Notes: generated by a model not told the origin, from the sequence alone. Counted from the stretch's first letter, positions 45,765 through 55,115 are shown. The stretch: DNA of 64,000 nucleotides from Actinoplanes sandaracinus (GCF_030009775.1 NZ_JASCTH010000012.1:1-64000); one strand, 5' to 3'. Made by a program: numbers and translations.

Positions 45765-47243
45765 TCACGTGCGCGGGTAGAACTCGGGGCGGCGGTGGTA
45801 TTCGTTGCGGCGGGGCCGACGGTTGGGGTCGAGCCAGGCCGGCGGCAGGAATTCAGGCAGGCCGTCGGCTCCGACGCGCAGCTCCCAACCGGAGTCGCCG
45901 TGGACCACGCGGTGATGGTGTCCGCAGAGCAGGGCCAGGTTTCCGAGGTCGGTCGGGCCGTTCTCGGTCCAACTGATGATGTGGTGGGCGTCGCACCAGC
46001 GTGGTGGCCGGCCGCAGCCAGGGAAGACGCATCCTTGGTCTCTGGCGGCCAAGGCTCGGCGCATCGGGCCCGTCGCGGTGCGGCGGGTGCGGCCGGCGTC
46101 GAGGATCTGGCCATGGCCGTTGAGCACCAGCGGCAGGATGCGAGCGTCACAGCCGAGCCGGCGCACGGCCTCGGCGGAGAGCGGCTCGCCGTCATCGAGC
46201 CGGGCGGTGCCAAGTTTCTCCCGGAGCGGGTCGTAGGCAACGGTGACGGCGAGCTGCGGCCGGTCGCCGCCGTTGTCCGGCAGAGAACTGCCGGCCAGGA
46301 CGAGCCGGCAGACATCGGTCAGTGCGTCCGCACGCCGCTGCCCGGGAGTGCGCGCCTCGCCGGTCCCGGCGGGCTCCGCAGCGACGGCGACTTTCGCAGC
46401 GACATGGTCCGGGCCGCCGCGCCAGTACGACCCACCGACCCGGTCCGGCTCGTCCAGCAAACGTAACCCGCTCACCCGGTCGGGCTTCCCCAGGGAATGC
46501 GGTTCGCACAAGGACCGCGAGCGGCCCACTCGGTTCGGCTCGCGCAGCGAGTGCGGCTTGCCTTGAGGGTCCGGCTTGCACAACGGGTCGAGGGCCGCGG
46601 TGACGATCGCTGCGGATTCGGTGTCGAGCAGGCCCCGCACCCGCACACGTCCGTCACCCAGTGGGCTGAGCGTGAGGTATCGCTGGGCGTGCGCCTGCTG
46701 TTCGGTGCGGCGTAGCCACTCCTCCTCGACCGCTTCGGCGACCTCCGGTGCGACATGGTCGAGGATGCGACGGCCGGCGGTCCGCAGCCCGAGCGGGTCC
46801 AGGTGAGTGGCCCAGTCGGTGAGGACTGCGCCAGCCTGGCCCCGCACGTGGGGCGGCACTGTCGTGGGCAGGCTCGCCAGGGCGGTGGTAATCACGGCGA
46901 GTTGCTCGGCGTTGACCTTCCCCGCGGTCACCGCTTCGTCCAGGAGCGGGTTACGGTCGACGGCGGTGGCCTGAGCCAACAAGCGGTTCGCGGCCCGCGG
47001 GCTGATGCGCAACCGAGCTCGGAGCCAGGCCGTCGGCGAAGGTGCCTGCTGGGCTGCCGGCACTCCTCGCCGGTCGGCTTCACGCACCGCGTGCAGCACC
47101 GCTGCCTGCAACATCTGCTGCGCGGCGTGCACGCCATCGAGGAAGTCGAGGAGCTCGGCCCGCGGCAACGGCGTCATCCGCATGGCGGCACACTGCCCCG
47201 CGAGGTCGGCGAGTTTCCGCATCATCTCCTGCACGCCACCCAT
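45765..47243 (-). CDS. DUF222 - HNH endonuclease domain protein (REP13E12 type)
   Basis: A 492-residue protein of the mobile-looking 13E12 family. DUF222 helical region about 1-330, including AVDRNPLLDEAVTAGKVNAEQ and SPRAANRLLAQA. A C-terminal HNH nuclease holds zinc Cys pairs (CVFPGCGRPPRWCDAHH), then ISWTENGPTDLGNLALLCGHHHRVVH. A low-complexity basic insertion (about 228-285, repeats of EPNRVG/EPHSLG/KPDRV) separates the parts. ATG 47243 is preferred; upstream in-frame codons exist without a ribosome site. These proteins are abundant and variable in actinobacteria, and their role is unknown. Confidence 0.8.
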   Translation of the reverse strand: MGGVQEMMRKLADLAGQCAAMRMTPLPRAELLDFLDGVHAAQQMLQAAVLHAVREADRRGVPAAQQAPSPTAWLRARLRISPRAANRLLAQATAVDRNPLLDEAVTAGKVNAEQLAVITTALASLPTTVPPHVRGQAGAVLTDWATHLDPLGLRTAGRRILDHVAPEVAEAVEEEWLRRTEQQAHAQRYLTLSPLGDGRVRVRGLLDTESAAIVTAALDPLCKPDPQGKPHSLREPNRVGRSRSLCEPHSLGKPDRVSGLRLLDEPDRVGGSYWRGGPDHVAAKVAVAAEPAGTGEARTPGQRRADALTDVCRLVLAGSSLPDNGGDRPQLAVTVAYDPLREKLGTARLDDGEPLSAEAVRRLGCDARILPLVLNGHGQILDAGRTRRTATGPMRRALAARDQGCVFPGCGRPPRWCDAHHIISWTENGPTDLGNLALLCGHHHRVVHGDSGWELRVGADGLPEFLPPAWLDPNRRPRRNEYHRRPEFYPRT

Positions 47244-47502
47244 GGTCGAACATGCGTACGACAAAATCCGGAGCCCGTCCGCGACGGAATACCGCGATAC
47301 CCGGCATGAAGACAAACGGACAAACGATCCCCCTGGAGGGCCTCCGCGATCCCACTGAGGGGAGGCACTCAGGCGCGCCGCTGCACCACAGCAACAGCGG
47401 CGGACGCCTCCTGAGGGGCGCGGCGTTCAGGATCGTTAGCGGCGCACACCCGTACGAAGCGCCTGACAGCCGCACTGAACGAGCGGCCGGTCGATGCCTG
47501 GC

Positions 47503-48105
47503 CTAGTGGAGACGATCGGCTTTGTCAGCAGGGAATGTCGCCTGCGTGATGGTGGCAGTTCCGGCCGGCGGAGCCTGTTCGTGCATGGTGATCTGGTCGC
47601 CGGGCCGCAGGTGCCGCCATCCTTCGGGGCTGAGTGGAGCAAGCCGGATCGGTCCGCATGCGCCTGGTTCGAGTTCGGGTGCCCGTTCGACCCAGATGCG
47701 GGCGACGCGCAGGTCAGGGTGCCCCTCCGGCATGATGATCCCGATGTTCCACAGGGGCCGCAGTATGCCGTCGCCCGGTATTGGGGTCTTCCGGGCACCT
47801 GGCTGTGCGGGGCTGAGGAGTTGGAGGTCCGCACGGATGATGCCGTGGAGGGTCTCTGCTGCTCTCCAATGGCACCAGGCCTTGGTGCGGTGCAGGTTCA
47901 TCTCGGCTGCCGCAGCTGCCAAAAGGTTCCAGAACGACGTCTCGGCGGCGTAGGCATCGCCCAGCTCCGTGAGGATGTCGAGCGCGATCCCGTACTCGTT
48001 GTGGTCGAGATATTCGACAGCGTCCGCCACGGTGGCCCCGGCCTCGCTGGTGGCCCATCGAGGGACCATGGCGGCCGCCTGGCGCGACGGGTCGTGGGTG
48101 TCCAT
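47503..48105 (-). CDS. Two-part protein, immunity-like helices plus EF-Tu-like barrel (unassigned)
   Basis: A 200-residue cytoplasmic protein. Residues ~23-85 form an acidic helical module (ADAVEYLDHNEYGIALDIL, followed by TELGDAYAAETSFWNLL) reminiscent of MafI-type immunity proteins. Residues ~135-195 (ARIWVERAPELEPG, HLRPGDQITMHEQ) resemble the beta-barrel domain III of EF-Tu, where PGDxVTM recurs. Both readings are inference from pattern, without a search. ATG 48105 start. No toxin gene is adjacent; the HNH protein is the nearest nuclease-like gene, 260 bp away on the same strand. Confidence 0.45.
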   Translation of the reverse strand: MDTHDPSRQAAAMVPRWATSEAGATVADAVEYLDHNEYGIALDILTELGDAYAAETSFWNLLAAAAAEMNLHRTKAWCHWRAAETLHGIIRADLQLLSPAQPGARKTPIPGDGILRPLWNIGIIMPEGHPDLRVARIWVERAPELEPGACGPIRLAPLSPEGWRHLRPGDQITMHEQAPPAGTATITQATFPADKADRLH

Positions 48106-48423
48106 ACGCGTGATTCTTCAGCACGGCTCGACGGCGGTCTTCTGACACTGCCGCCGAAGGGCCGGACGCCGTTGCGGGAGCGCGGGAAGGCGGCGGCTCG
48201 CCACTCAGCACCAGTCGATCTCGACCTGTTCCGCCGCGAGAAGGTCAACCAGGTGCTACAGGGAAACCGCTGGGCCCAGCCGGCGTCGGTCGTAGCCGTC
48301 CACCAGATGCTCCCGAGCTACGGCCGCGTTATGCCGCACCAGCCGAAACGGTGTCCGCGCGCCGAAACGCCCTCGAAGGCGGTCAACGAGGGCGTCGAGG
48401 TGCAGCCGCGGCAGCCGGCGGGA
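48106..48423. other. Gap between unassigned protein and NUDIX gene
   Basis: 318 nt, no convincing gene. On the minus strand the NUDIX frame stays open for 55 codons beyond its stop (to TAG 48256-48258), with a plausible helix (LHLDALVDRLRGRFGA); this could be a decayed C-terminal extension. The promoter of the 47503-48105 gene should lie near its low end. Confidence 0.4.
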
Positions 48424-48876
48424 TCAGGTCCAGGAGCGGAACTGCGGAAGCAGGCCGGGCAGCGAGGGCGGCTCCAGGCGGTCTGGGAGCGCGCTCAGGT
48501 CGGCGGGGTCGATCCAGGCGTGGGTGATGAGTTCGCTCTGTTCGTACGCGAGCAGGCCCTCCCTGCCCACCGGCGGCCGTGACGTGGGGAAGAGCGCCGC
48601 GAAGAACTGCTCCCTGCCGACGTGCCGGCGGCCTTTCCACCAGCTGTCACGTTCGACGTCGAGGAAGCGGTCGGAGATCGCGGCCGGATCGAGGCCGGTC
48701 TCCTCGGCCAGTTCGCGGCGGGCCGCCTGCAGGGGCGTCTCGCCCGGATCGATGCCGCCACCGGGCGGTTCCCAGAGACGCTCGCGGGTGACCGGATCCT
48801 GCCAATGCATGAGCAGGATCCGCCCGTCGGCGTCGAAGCAGATCACCCGGACTGCCGGGCGGTGCACAGTCGACAT
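48424..48876 (-). CDS. NUDIX hydrolase
   Basis: A 150-residue NUDIX protein with a complete box (GGGIDPGETPLQAARRELAEE plus TGL, read as two parts: GGGIDPGETP and RRELAEETGL). It has RVICFDADGRILLMHW at the start and WWKGRRHVGREQFFAALF after the box. It hydrolyses a nucleoside diphosphate linked to X; substrate unknown. ATG 48876 start, 24 nt from the divergent gene's start, so the two share a promoter region. Confidence 0.85.
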   Translation of the reverse strand: MSTVHRPAVRVICFDADGRILLMHWQDPVTRERLWEPPGGGIDPGETPLQAARRELAEETGLDPAAISDRFLDVERDSWWKGRRHVGREQFFAALFPTSRPPVGREGLLAYEQSELITHAWIDPADLSALPDRLEPPSLPGLLPQFRSWT

Positions 48877-48900
48877 GGTTCGAAGCCTAAGCTGTCGTGA

Positions 48901-49533
48901 GTGGCCAGGTACTTCGACGTGCACCCGGACAATCCGCAGGCGCGCAGCATCCATCAGATCGTCGATCTTGTCCGCTCCGACGGGCTGATCGCCTATCCGA
49001 CCGACTCGTGTTTCGCGCTCGGTTGCCGGATGGGGAGCAAGGACGCGCTGGACCGGCTCCGGGCGATCCGCCAGCTCGACGATCGGCACCATTTCACACT
49101 GTTGTGTCACGACTTCGCCCAGCTGGGCCATTTCGTGCAGATCAACAACTCGCTGTTCCGGGCGGTGAAAGCCTCGACGCCGGGGCCGTACACGTTCATC
49201 CTCCCGGCGACGAAGGAGGTGCCGCGGCGCCTGCTGCACCCCAAGAAGAAGACCGTGGGGGTACGGATCACCAGTCACGTCACCGCGCAGGCGATCCTCG
49301 CCGAACTCGGTGAGCCGCTGGTGTCGAGCACGCTGCTGCTGCCCGGCGAGACGGAGCCGATGACCCAGGGCTGGGAGATCAAGGAGGCCCTGGACCACAT
49401 GGTGGACGCGGTGGTCGACGCCGGCGAGTGCGGGACCGAGCCGACCACGGTCGTCGACCTGTCCGGGGGCGTGCCGGAGATCCTGCGCGTCGGCGCCGGC
49501 GATCCCGAACGATTCAGCCCGAGCGCGGTCTGA
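48901..49533 (+). CDS. L-threonylcarbamoyladenylate synthase-type protein (Sua5/YciO/YrdC)
   Basis: A 210-residue YrdC-fold protein of the YciO branch. It has LVRSDGLIAYPTDSCFALGC, AIRQLDDRHHFTLLCHDF, STPGPYTFILPATKEVPRR, HPKKKTVGVRI and EPLVSSTLLLPGE. The fold makes threonylcarbamoyl-AMP for tRNA t6A, but YciO proteins may have another role. GTG 48901 start. Its stop codon is in the first copy of a 20-bp tandem repeat. Confidence 0.8.
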   Translation: MARYFDVHPDNPQARSIHQIVDLVRSDGLIAYPTDSCFALGCRMGSKDALDRLRAIRQLDDRHHFTLLCHDFAQLGHFVQINNSLFRAVKASTPGPYTFILPATKEVPRRLLHPKKKTVGVRITSHVTAQAILAELGEPLVSSTLLLPGETEPMTQGWEIKEALDHMVDAVVDAGECGTEPTTVVDLSGGVPEILRVGAGDPERFSPSAV

Positions 49534-49553
49534 ACAGCCCGAGCGCGGTCTGA
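49515..49553. repeat. 20-bp direct tandem repeat over a stop codon
   Basis: cagcccgagcgcggtctga occurs twice with 20-bp period. The first copy ends with the TGA stop. Confidence 0.9.
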
Positions 49554-49614
49554 CCCGCAAGGTCGCCGCGCGAGGCCGATGCCGTCCCAGACAGCCGGTC
49601 GAAGACAGCCCGTC

Positions 49615-50877
49615 TCAGGCGAAGAGCTCCAGCGGTACGGCCGCGGCCAGCGCCGCTGTCCCGGCGTCGTTCGGGTGCAGGCCGTCGCCGCAGTCGTAAC
49701 GGGGCCGCATCCGCTGCGGGTTCGCCGGGTCGCGCACCGCCGCGTCGAAGTCGATGACCGCGTCGTACTCGCCGCTCGTCCGGATCCAGGCGTTGATCTT
49801 CTGCCGTTTCGCCCGGTTGGCCGCGTTGTTGTAGCGGGCGGGCGCCTCGCCGAACGGCAACAGGGTGCCGCCCGCCACCCGCAGGCCGGCGAGCCGGGCT
49901 CGCCGGATCAGCTCCCGGTGCCCGGCGATCAACTGCTCGGGCGTGACCGCCGGGTTGTTGGCCAGGTCGTTGACACCGATCAGGGTCACCACGTGGCGGA
50001 CGCCCGGCTGGCCGAGCACGTCACGGTCGAACCGGCGCAGCGCGGCCGGGCCGATGGACGCGCTCGCGTGCGCCCGCCCGGTCGGGTCCTCGAAGCCGAA
50101 GAGCAGCCGGTTGCCACTGAGCCCGACGTTCAGCAGGCCACGCGGCGAGCCGGCGGCGCGGAGCCGGGCGGCGAGCAGGTCGGGCCACCGGTGATTGGCG
50201 TTGTCGGTGGTCTTGGTGCCGCAGGTGATCGAGTCGCCGAGGGCGACGATGGCCGCGGCGGCGCGGACCGTGCGGACGCTGACCCCGGAGATCCACAGGT
50301 AGCGGGTCAGCCGCCTGCCGTGGCCGGGCCGCGGCGTGGCGGTGGCGTCGCCGTTGACGATCAGGTTCGACTGTTTGGCGCGGGGGCTCACCGTGGCGGC
50401 GACGACCCGGTCCGGCAGGTACAGGCTGATCACCAGGTCGGCGCCGGACGCCACGACCAGGTCGGCCGGGTCGCTGACCAGGATCTGGCCGGGAGCCAGG
50501 ACGGTCTCGGTGGCGCCGCCGAAGGTGAGTGGCCGGTCGCTGCCCGGAACCGCGTCGCACGACGTGCCAGCGCCCGCGCGCACGGCGATCCGGGCCGCGC
50601 CGATCCGCACCGGTTCGGTGCCGTACTCGTTGGTCAGGGTGACGCGGGGAAGATCGCCGCCGACGCTGGTGTGGACGACCTGCCGTACCGTCTGGCGGGC
50701 CAGGGTGACGACGTTCTTCGCCGGCACGGCCGCCGGTGCGGCCGCCCAGGTGCCGACCCGGACGGCCACGCGGGGAACAGCGGTGTTCTGGCCGGCCTCA
50801 CCGGGCGTGGCCATGACGACGGCGGCGCCGGCGCCGGCCAGCAGGAGGCCACGGCGCGTCACCGCCCGATGGAACAT
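49615..50877 (-). CDS. Tat-exported SGNH/GDSL hydrolase
   Basis: A 420-residue secreted esterase-type protein. A twin-arginine signal (TRRGLLLAGAGAAVVMATPG) precedes an N-terminal beta-rich half (about 35-205, WAAAPAAVPAKNVVTL ... VRTVRA) and an SGNH hydrolase (about 210-420): GDSIT, NVGLSGNR, GVNDL and DGLHPNDAG. This two-part layout is common for actinobacterial exported lipases or carbohydrate esterases. The ATG at 50877 has a promoter 76-105 nt upstream. Substrate unknown. Confidence 0.85.
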   Translation of the reverse strand: MFHRAVTRRGLLLAGAGAAVVMATPGEAGQNTAVPRVAVRVGTWAAAPAAVPAKNVVTLARQTVRQVVHTSVGGDLPRVTLTNEYGTEPVRIGAARIAVRAGAGTSCDAVPGSDRPLTFGGATETVLAPGQILVSDPADLVVASGADLVISLYLPDRVVAATVSPRAKQSNLIVNGDATATPRPGHGRRLTRYLWISGVSVRTVRAAAAIVALGDSITCGTKTTDNANHRWPDLLAARLRAAGSPRGLLNVGLSGNRLLFGFEDPTGRAHASASIGPAALRRFDRDVLGQPGVRHVVTLIGVNDLANNPAVTPEQLIAGHRELIRRARLAGLRVAGGTLLPFGEAPARYNNAANRAKRQKINAWIRTSGEYDAVIDFDAAVRDPANPQRMRPRYDCGDGLHPNDAGTAALAAAVPLELFA

Positions 50878-50952
50878 CGGCCATCGGGACGGATCGGGTG
50901 AACCGTCTGCACCCGATAGGCCGATAAGAGAGCTTTTCTTCTTTATGCGGGT

Positions 50953-50982
50953 AATGTACTAATGCTCCGTACCCGCCGTCAA
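50953..50982 (-). promoter_or_regulatory. Promoter of the Tat-SGNH gene with inverted repeat
   Basis: On the minus strand: TTGACG, 18-nt spacer and TACATT. A 7-bp inverted repeat (GCGGGTA ... TACCCGC, 50947-50976) spans its -10 and spacer and could be an operator. Confidence 0.5.
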
Positions 50983-50985
50983 GCC

Positions 50986-51030
50986 GCCCCCCGACGGACA
51001 GCCTCCCGACGGACAGCCTCCCGACGGACA
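50986..51030. repeat. 15-bp tandem repeat next to a terminator
   Basis: gcctcccgacggaca in three consecutive copies (the first with one change), directly after the AA10 terminator in its transcription direction. Confidence 0.9.
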
Positions 51031-51073
51031 GCGCCCCCGGGCCGTGGACGTCAGTCACACTTCCCGGGGGCGC
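51031..51073. terminator. Terminator of the cellulase operon
   Basis: GCGCCCCCGGG / CCCGGGGGCGC, an 11-bp perfect stem with a 21-nt loop, 20 nt past the AA10 stop. Confidence 0.65.
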
Positions 51074-51092
51074 CGTCATGCCGGACCGGCCG

Positions 51093-52169
51093 TCAGCCGG
51101 TCGTACAGGTCAGATTCTGGACCTGAGGCGCGGCCGCGCCGGAGGCCAGGAACCCGAACGTGACGTGACCGTTCGCCGGGACGTTCGCGTTCCAGTTCTC
51201 GTTGTTCACCGACACCAGTGATCCGGTGCCGGTCCCCTTGCCGCTCCACACCTGGGCGATCTTCTGGTCCCCGGGCCAGGTCCAGGAGATGTTCCAGCCG
51301 TTCACCGCCGCGGCGCCGGCGTGCACCATGACCTCGCCCTGGAACCCGCCGGACCACGTCGAGACGATGCTGTACATCGCGCTGCAGCGACCCGAGGGGT
51401 TGCCCGGCGTCGACGGGCTGGTCGACGGGCTGCTCGGGCTCGGGCTGCTGGGCGACGGGCCGCCGCCGATGCCGGTGACCTCGCCGTTTCCGCCGTCGAA
51501 CACCACGTCCGAGCAGCCGTAGAAGGTCTCTTGGCTGTCCGAGCGCGACCACACCGAATAGATCAGGTGCTTACCCGACTTGCCGGCGGGCAGCCGCCCG
51601 TTCCAGTAGTAGTGCCCGTCGTCGGTGCCCGGCCCGCCGTTCGCCGGCGGGTTGGTCACCTGGTCGAACGGCGTCGGCTCCAGGTCGCTCCAGGCGAGCG
51701 GCTTGGCCGGGTCGTAGCCGTCCTTGGTGATGTAGAGCGAGAACGTGCCGGGGTGCTTGGCCCAGTTGTTGTACTTGAACTGGACGTTCGCGCCGGCCGT
51801 CAGATGCGTCGTCGGCCAGTCGGCGCGGGCCAGGTTGAATCCGGTGAAGTTGTACGGTCCGCCGGTCCCGCCACTGCACAGCTGGCCGTCCGGGATGAAC
51901 CCGCTGACCCGCCCGGCCCCGTCCGACCGGAGCACGGCGAACCAGTTGTAGAGCGAGGTCACCCCGCTCTGGGCCACCGCGGCGGCGCAGGCCGCGTTCT
52001 TCGGCTCGATGGCGCCGGTGTTCGGGTTGCGGCCGTCCTGGTAGCAGAACCAGGTGCGGCTGCCCGGCACCTGGATGGCGCCGTGTGCCTGGGCGGGCGT
52101 GCCTGGCAGCGCCACAATCCCGGCCGCGGCGGCGAACAGGGCCACCGCGGCCACTCTCAGAAGTCGCAT
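51093..52169 (-). CDS. AA10 lytic polysaccharide monooxygenase with CBM2
   Basis: A 358-residue secreted copper enzyme that cleaves crystalline cellulose (or chitin) oxidatively. Signal 1-28 ends AQA, so His29 becomes the N-terminal copper ligand. The second ligand is His139 (NNWAKHPGTF). The domain ends FYGCSDVVF near 216-224, with Cys pairs as in cellulose-active AA10s. A Ser/Pro/Thr linker leads to a C-terminal CBM2 (about 257-358). ATG 52169 has GGAAGG inside the end of the GH48 gene, whose stop is 3 nt away. Cotranscribed with GH48 and GH74. Confidence 0.9.
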   Translation of the reverse strand: MRLLRVAAVALFAAAAGIVALPGTPAQAHGAIQVPGSRTWFCYQDGRNPNTGAIEPKNAACAAAVAQSGVTSLYNWFAVLRSDGAGRVSGFIPDGQLCSGGTGGPYNFTGFNLARADWPTTHLTAGANVQFKYNNWAKHPGTFSLYITKDGYDPAKPLAWSDLEPTPFDQVTNPPANGGPGTDDGHYYWNGRLPAGKSGKHLIYSVWSRSDSQETFYGCSDVVFDGGNGEVTGIGGGPSPSSPSPSSPSTSPSTPGNPSGRCSAMYSIVSTWSGGFQGEVMVHAGAAAVNGWNISWTWPGDQKIAQVWSGKGTGTGSLVSVNNENWNANVPANGHVTFGFLASGAAAPQVQNLTCTTG

Positions 52170-52172
52170 GGA

Positions 52173-55091
52173 TCAGCCTTCCGGGAAGAGCCGGGCGTAG
52201 TCGGCGTAGCCGGTGGCCACGTCGACCTGAGCCCAGAATCGGTGGTAGTTGAACGTCGGCGCGGGGCCGCCCTTCAGGTACGCGTCGACCTTCGGGAAGT
52301 CCGGGTCGGCGCGGTAGAAGCTGCGGATGTCCAGGAACGAGACACCCGGCTTGATGACGTCGCCGTTCGGCATCTCGCCGGACCAGCCCGGCGGGATGTA
52401 GATGCCCTGGCCCGTCGAGGCGTTGTAGACGTCGTCCATGCGGTTGTAGTCGGCACGGGTCTCGGTCACCGAGACGCCCTTGGAGTCCTTGAACGTCCAG
52501 ATCGCGTCGAGCAGCCCCTTGGCCGCCGTCTTGGCCTGGGCGTTACCCGACTTGGCCGCGTAGTAGGTGAGCACCTTGGCGAACGAGCCGGCCACACCGA
52601 GGTCCTGGCTGTGGCTGGAGACGGTCACGTGCAGGTTGGTGTTGGCCGCCGGGCTGGACGGGTTCCAGGTCGTCGGCGCGCCGGTCCAGGCCAGGTCGGA
52701 CGGGATGGAGAAGGTGTTCGCGCCGATGGTGCTGTTGGCCAGCGCCCACGGCACCCACTTGTCGAGCACCGCCTTGGCCTTCGCGTTGCCGGTCACGTAG
52801 TACAGCTCGGCGAGCCGCTCCAGCGACCAGGTCTGCATGCCGAACCAGCGGTTGGACGGCGGGTCCTCGTAGACCGGCGCCTCGACGTAGGACAGGCCGT
52901 AGAACGTCGGGACGTTCGTGGGCCGGGCCGAGTAGTTGCCGTTCCAGCTGTTGGTCGCGCCGCCGGCGATGGCGCCCTCGGACGACTGCAGCCACTGGTA
53001 GAACTCCAGCTGCCGGTCGAGGCTGGCCTGCCAGTCGGCCTTCGCGGTCGGCGACTTCGGGTTGAAGGCGCTGACGTTGGACAGGATGTACGCGGCCATC
53101 GGGTTCTGGTAACCGAAGTGGCTCGTGCTGGACCCGATCCGCCAGGCCCATCCGGCGTTGGTGTCGTAGGCCCCGCCCCAGGCGTAGTACCACGACATCA
53201 GGTTGTTGGAGGCGTTCTTGCCGGTGCCGGCCGGGCACGACGTGGACGCGCAGCCGGGAGTCTTGAAGTACTTGTCGTAGAACGAGTAGCGCAGGTAGTC
53301 GCCCATCTTGGCGGCGTTGGCGACGGCGGTCGAGATCTGCGACTGCTTGCCCTGTTCGGTGGCCCACTGCAGCGCCCAGTAGGCGACCTGCACGACCCGG
53401 GCGTCGGCGTCCGGGGCGTTGGTGTACTTCCACTGCTTGGCGTACGACGCGTCCTTGGTGAACAGGTCGAGGTAGCCGTTCGGGCCGCCGTGCGCGAACG
53501 TGTCGCACGAGGGCTGCGGCACGGTCTCGAACGTCGACTCCTGCGGGCCCCGCTGGAAGGTGTTGATGTAGGCGACCCGGGTGGTCCCGTCACCGCAGTG
53601 GCCGAAGCCGTAGGTGTTGTCGACGTCCAGCAGCCAGTGCATGCCGTAGATGTCGGAGGTGCCGTACGCCGCCTTCAGCTCCGCGGCCAGCGGGTCGGTG
53701 CCGACCGACACGCTGTTGTCGAGCTGCGACGGGTACTGCGACGGCAGCGGGTGCTCGGCCGCGTACGTCGCCGGCTTGGCGGGGTTGTACTTGTCGTTGG
53801 TCGGCTGGTCGGCGTGCGACGGGATGATGTACTTCTCCATCGTCGCCCAGGCGCTGTTGAACGGCGCCCAGTCCCCGGTGACCTGGCCGTGCTCGGCCTC
53901 CAGCCACAGCCAGTAGCTGAACGCCTCGCTGGTGGTCTCGTGACCGTGGTCGGGCGCCTCGTCGATCAGCGTCTCGATCGAGTGGTACGGCACGCCCTCC
54001 GGGCTGAAGTAGCCGTTGGCCGGGTTCTTCAGGTCGTTGTAGAGCTGGGTGAACCGGGCGTCCACCGAACCGGGCTTGACGACCGTGACCCCGAGCTGGG
54101 CGGCGGTGTGGCCGCCGGCGGTGGCCGAGATGGTGGCCGTCGCGCCGACCGCCGCCGACGAAGCGGCCGCGACCGTCACGGCCTGGCCGGTGTTCCAGTT
54201 CGACGGCGTGAAGGTGAGCGTCGCCGGGGTCACGGTGACCGCGGTGGATCCGGCGCTGCGGGCCACGGCCACGGTCACGTTCGCGGTCGGCGCCTTGCTC
54301 AGCGCCACCTTGAACGAGCCGCTCGCGCCGGGGTTGATCGCCAGCGAGGTGGCGTCGGCGACGATCGACCCGGTGGTGGCCGCGTCGACGAAGACCGGCA
54401 CGTCGGCGGTGTTGCTCTTGGTGCCGGCGTTGTCGTAGGCGATCGCCTGCACGTGGTAGGCGGTGCTCTGCGCCGGAACCCCGTCCCAGCTGTACGAGTA
54501 CGGCGCGCTCGTGTCCGAGCCCAGCAGCAGTCCGTCGTGGTAGAACTCGACCCGGCTGATCGTCTGCCCGGCCGCCGCGGTGGCGGTGGCCGCGATCGGG
54601 ATGGACGCCGGTGCCGTGTAGCGGGTGTTCGCCGCCGGGCTGTTGATCGCCACGGTCGGCGCGTTCTCGGTCTGGCCGCAGGTGGTGCCGTTCAGGGTGA
54701 ACGCGGTCGGCACCGGGTTCGCCGAGGTGAACGTGCCGTTGAAGCCGCTGCTCACGGTGCCGTTCGTGGCGAGCGACCCGTTCCAGGGTGCGTTGTCGAC
54801 GGTGACGTGCCGGCCGGTCTGGCTGTAGACGCCGCTCCAGCCCTGCACCGCCTTCTGGCCGGCGTCGGGGAAGTCGAACTCGAGTTTCCAGCTGGTCAGC
54901 GGGTCACCGGTGTTCTTGATCTGGATGTCGCCGGTGAAACCGCCGGGCCACTGGCTCTGCACCTTGTAGACGACGGCGCACCCGGCGGCGGCATAGGCCG
55001 GGGCGCCGGCCGCGAGAACCGCTCCGGCGCCGAGGACGGCGACGCCGGTGACGGCCAGCCTGCGTCGCAGGCGTTGTCTCCATGGACTCAC
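52173..55091 (-). CDS. CBM2 - Ig-like - GH48 exocellulase
   Basis: A 972-residue secreted reducing-end cellobiohydrolase. Signal peptide 1-~35, CBM2 about 36-135 (CAVVYKVQSQWPGGFTG ... NGTTCG), two Ig/Calx-like modules (about 145-245 and 245-345), then GH48 from about 350 to the end. That domain has HGHETTSEAFSYWLWLEAEHG with the proton-donor Glu, and QPSCDTFAHGGPNGYLDLF. GH48 is usually the only exocellulase of its kind in a genome and central to crystalline cellulose attack. GTG 55091 start. A 12-bp hairpin separates it from GH74. Confidence 0.95.
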   Translation of the reverse strand: MSPWRQRLRRRLAVTGVAVLGAGAVLAAGAPAYAAAGCAVVYKVQSQWPGGFTGDIQIKNTGDPLTSWKLEFDFPDAGQKAVQGWSGVYSQTGRHVTVDNAPWNGSLATNGTVSSGFNGTFTSANPVPTAFTLNGTTCGQTENAPTVAINSPAANTRYTAPASIPIAATATAAAGQTISRVEFYHDGLLLGSDTSAPYSYSWDGVPAQSTAYHVQAIAYDNAGTKSNTADVPVFVDAATTGSIVADATSLAINPGASGSFKVALSKAPTANVTVAVARSAGSTAVTVTPATLTFTPSNWNTGQAVTVAAASSAAVGATATISATAGGHTAAQLGVTVVKPGSVDARFTQLYNDLKNPANGYFSPEGVPYHSIETLIDEAPDHGHETTSEAFSYWLWLEAEHGQVTGDWAPFNSAWATMEKYIIPSHADQPTNDKYNPAKPATYAAEHPLPSQYPSQLDNSVSVGTDPLAAELKAAYGTSDIYGMHWLLDVDNTYGFGHCGDGTTRVAYINTFQRGPQESTFETVPQPSCDTFAHGGPNGYLDLFTKDASYAKQWKYTNAPDADARVVQVAYWALQWATEQGKQSQISTAVANAAKMGDYLRYSFYDKYFKTPGCASTSCPAGTGKNASNNLMSWYYAWGGAYDTNAGWAWRIGSSTSHFGYQNPMAAYILSNVSAFNPKSPTAKADWQASLDRQLEFYQWLQSSEGAIAGGATNSWNGNYSARPTNVPTFYGLSYVEAPVYEDPPSNRWFGMQTWSLERLAELYYVTGNAKAKAVLDKWVPWALANSTIGANTFSIPSDLAWTGAPTTWNPSSPAANTNLHVTVSSHSQDLGVAGSFAKVLTYYAAKSGNAQAKTAAKGLLDAIWTFKDSKGVSVTETRADYNRMDDVYNASTGQGIYIPPGWSGEMPNGDVIKPGVSFLDIRSFYRADPDFPKVDAYLKGGPAPTFNYHRFWAQVDVATGYADYARLFPEG

Positions 55092-55115
55092 GGGGGATGT
55101 TCCTTTCCGCCGGGT

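Noticed and set aside
48256..48423. In-frame extension of the NUDIX gene beyond its stop
   Set aside because: Fifty-five open codons after a stop are not rare in this GC content; no homologous domain recognised, so not called as readthrough or pseudogene.
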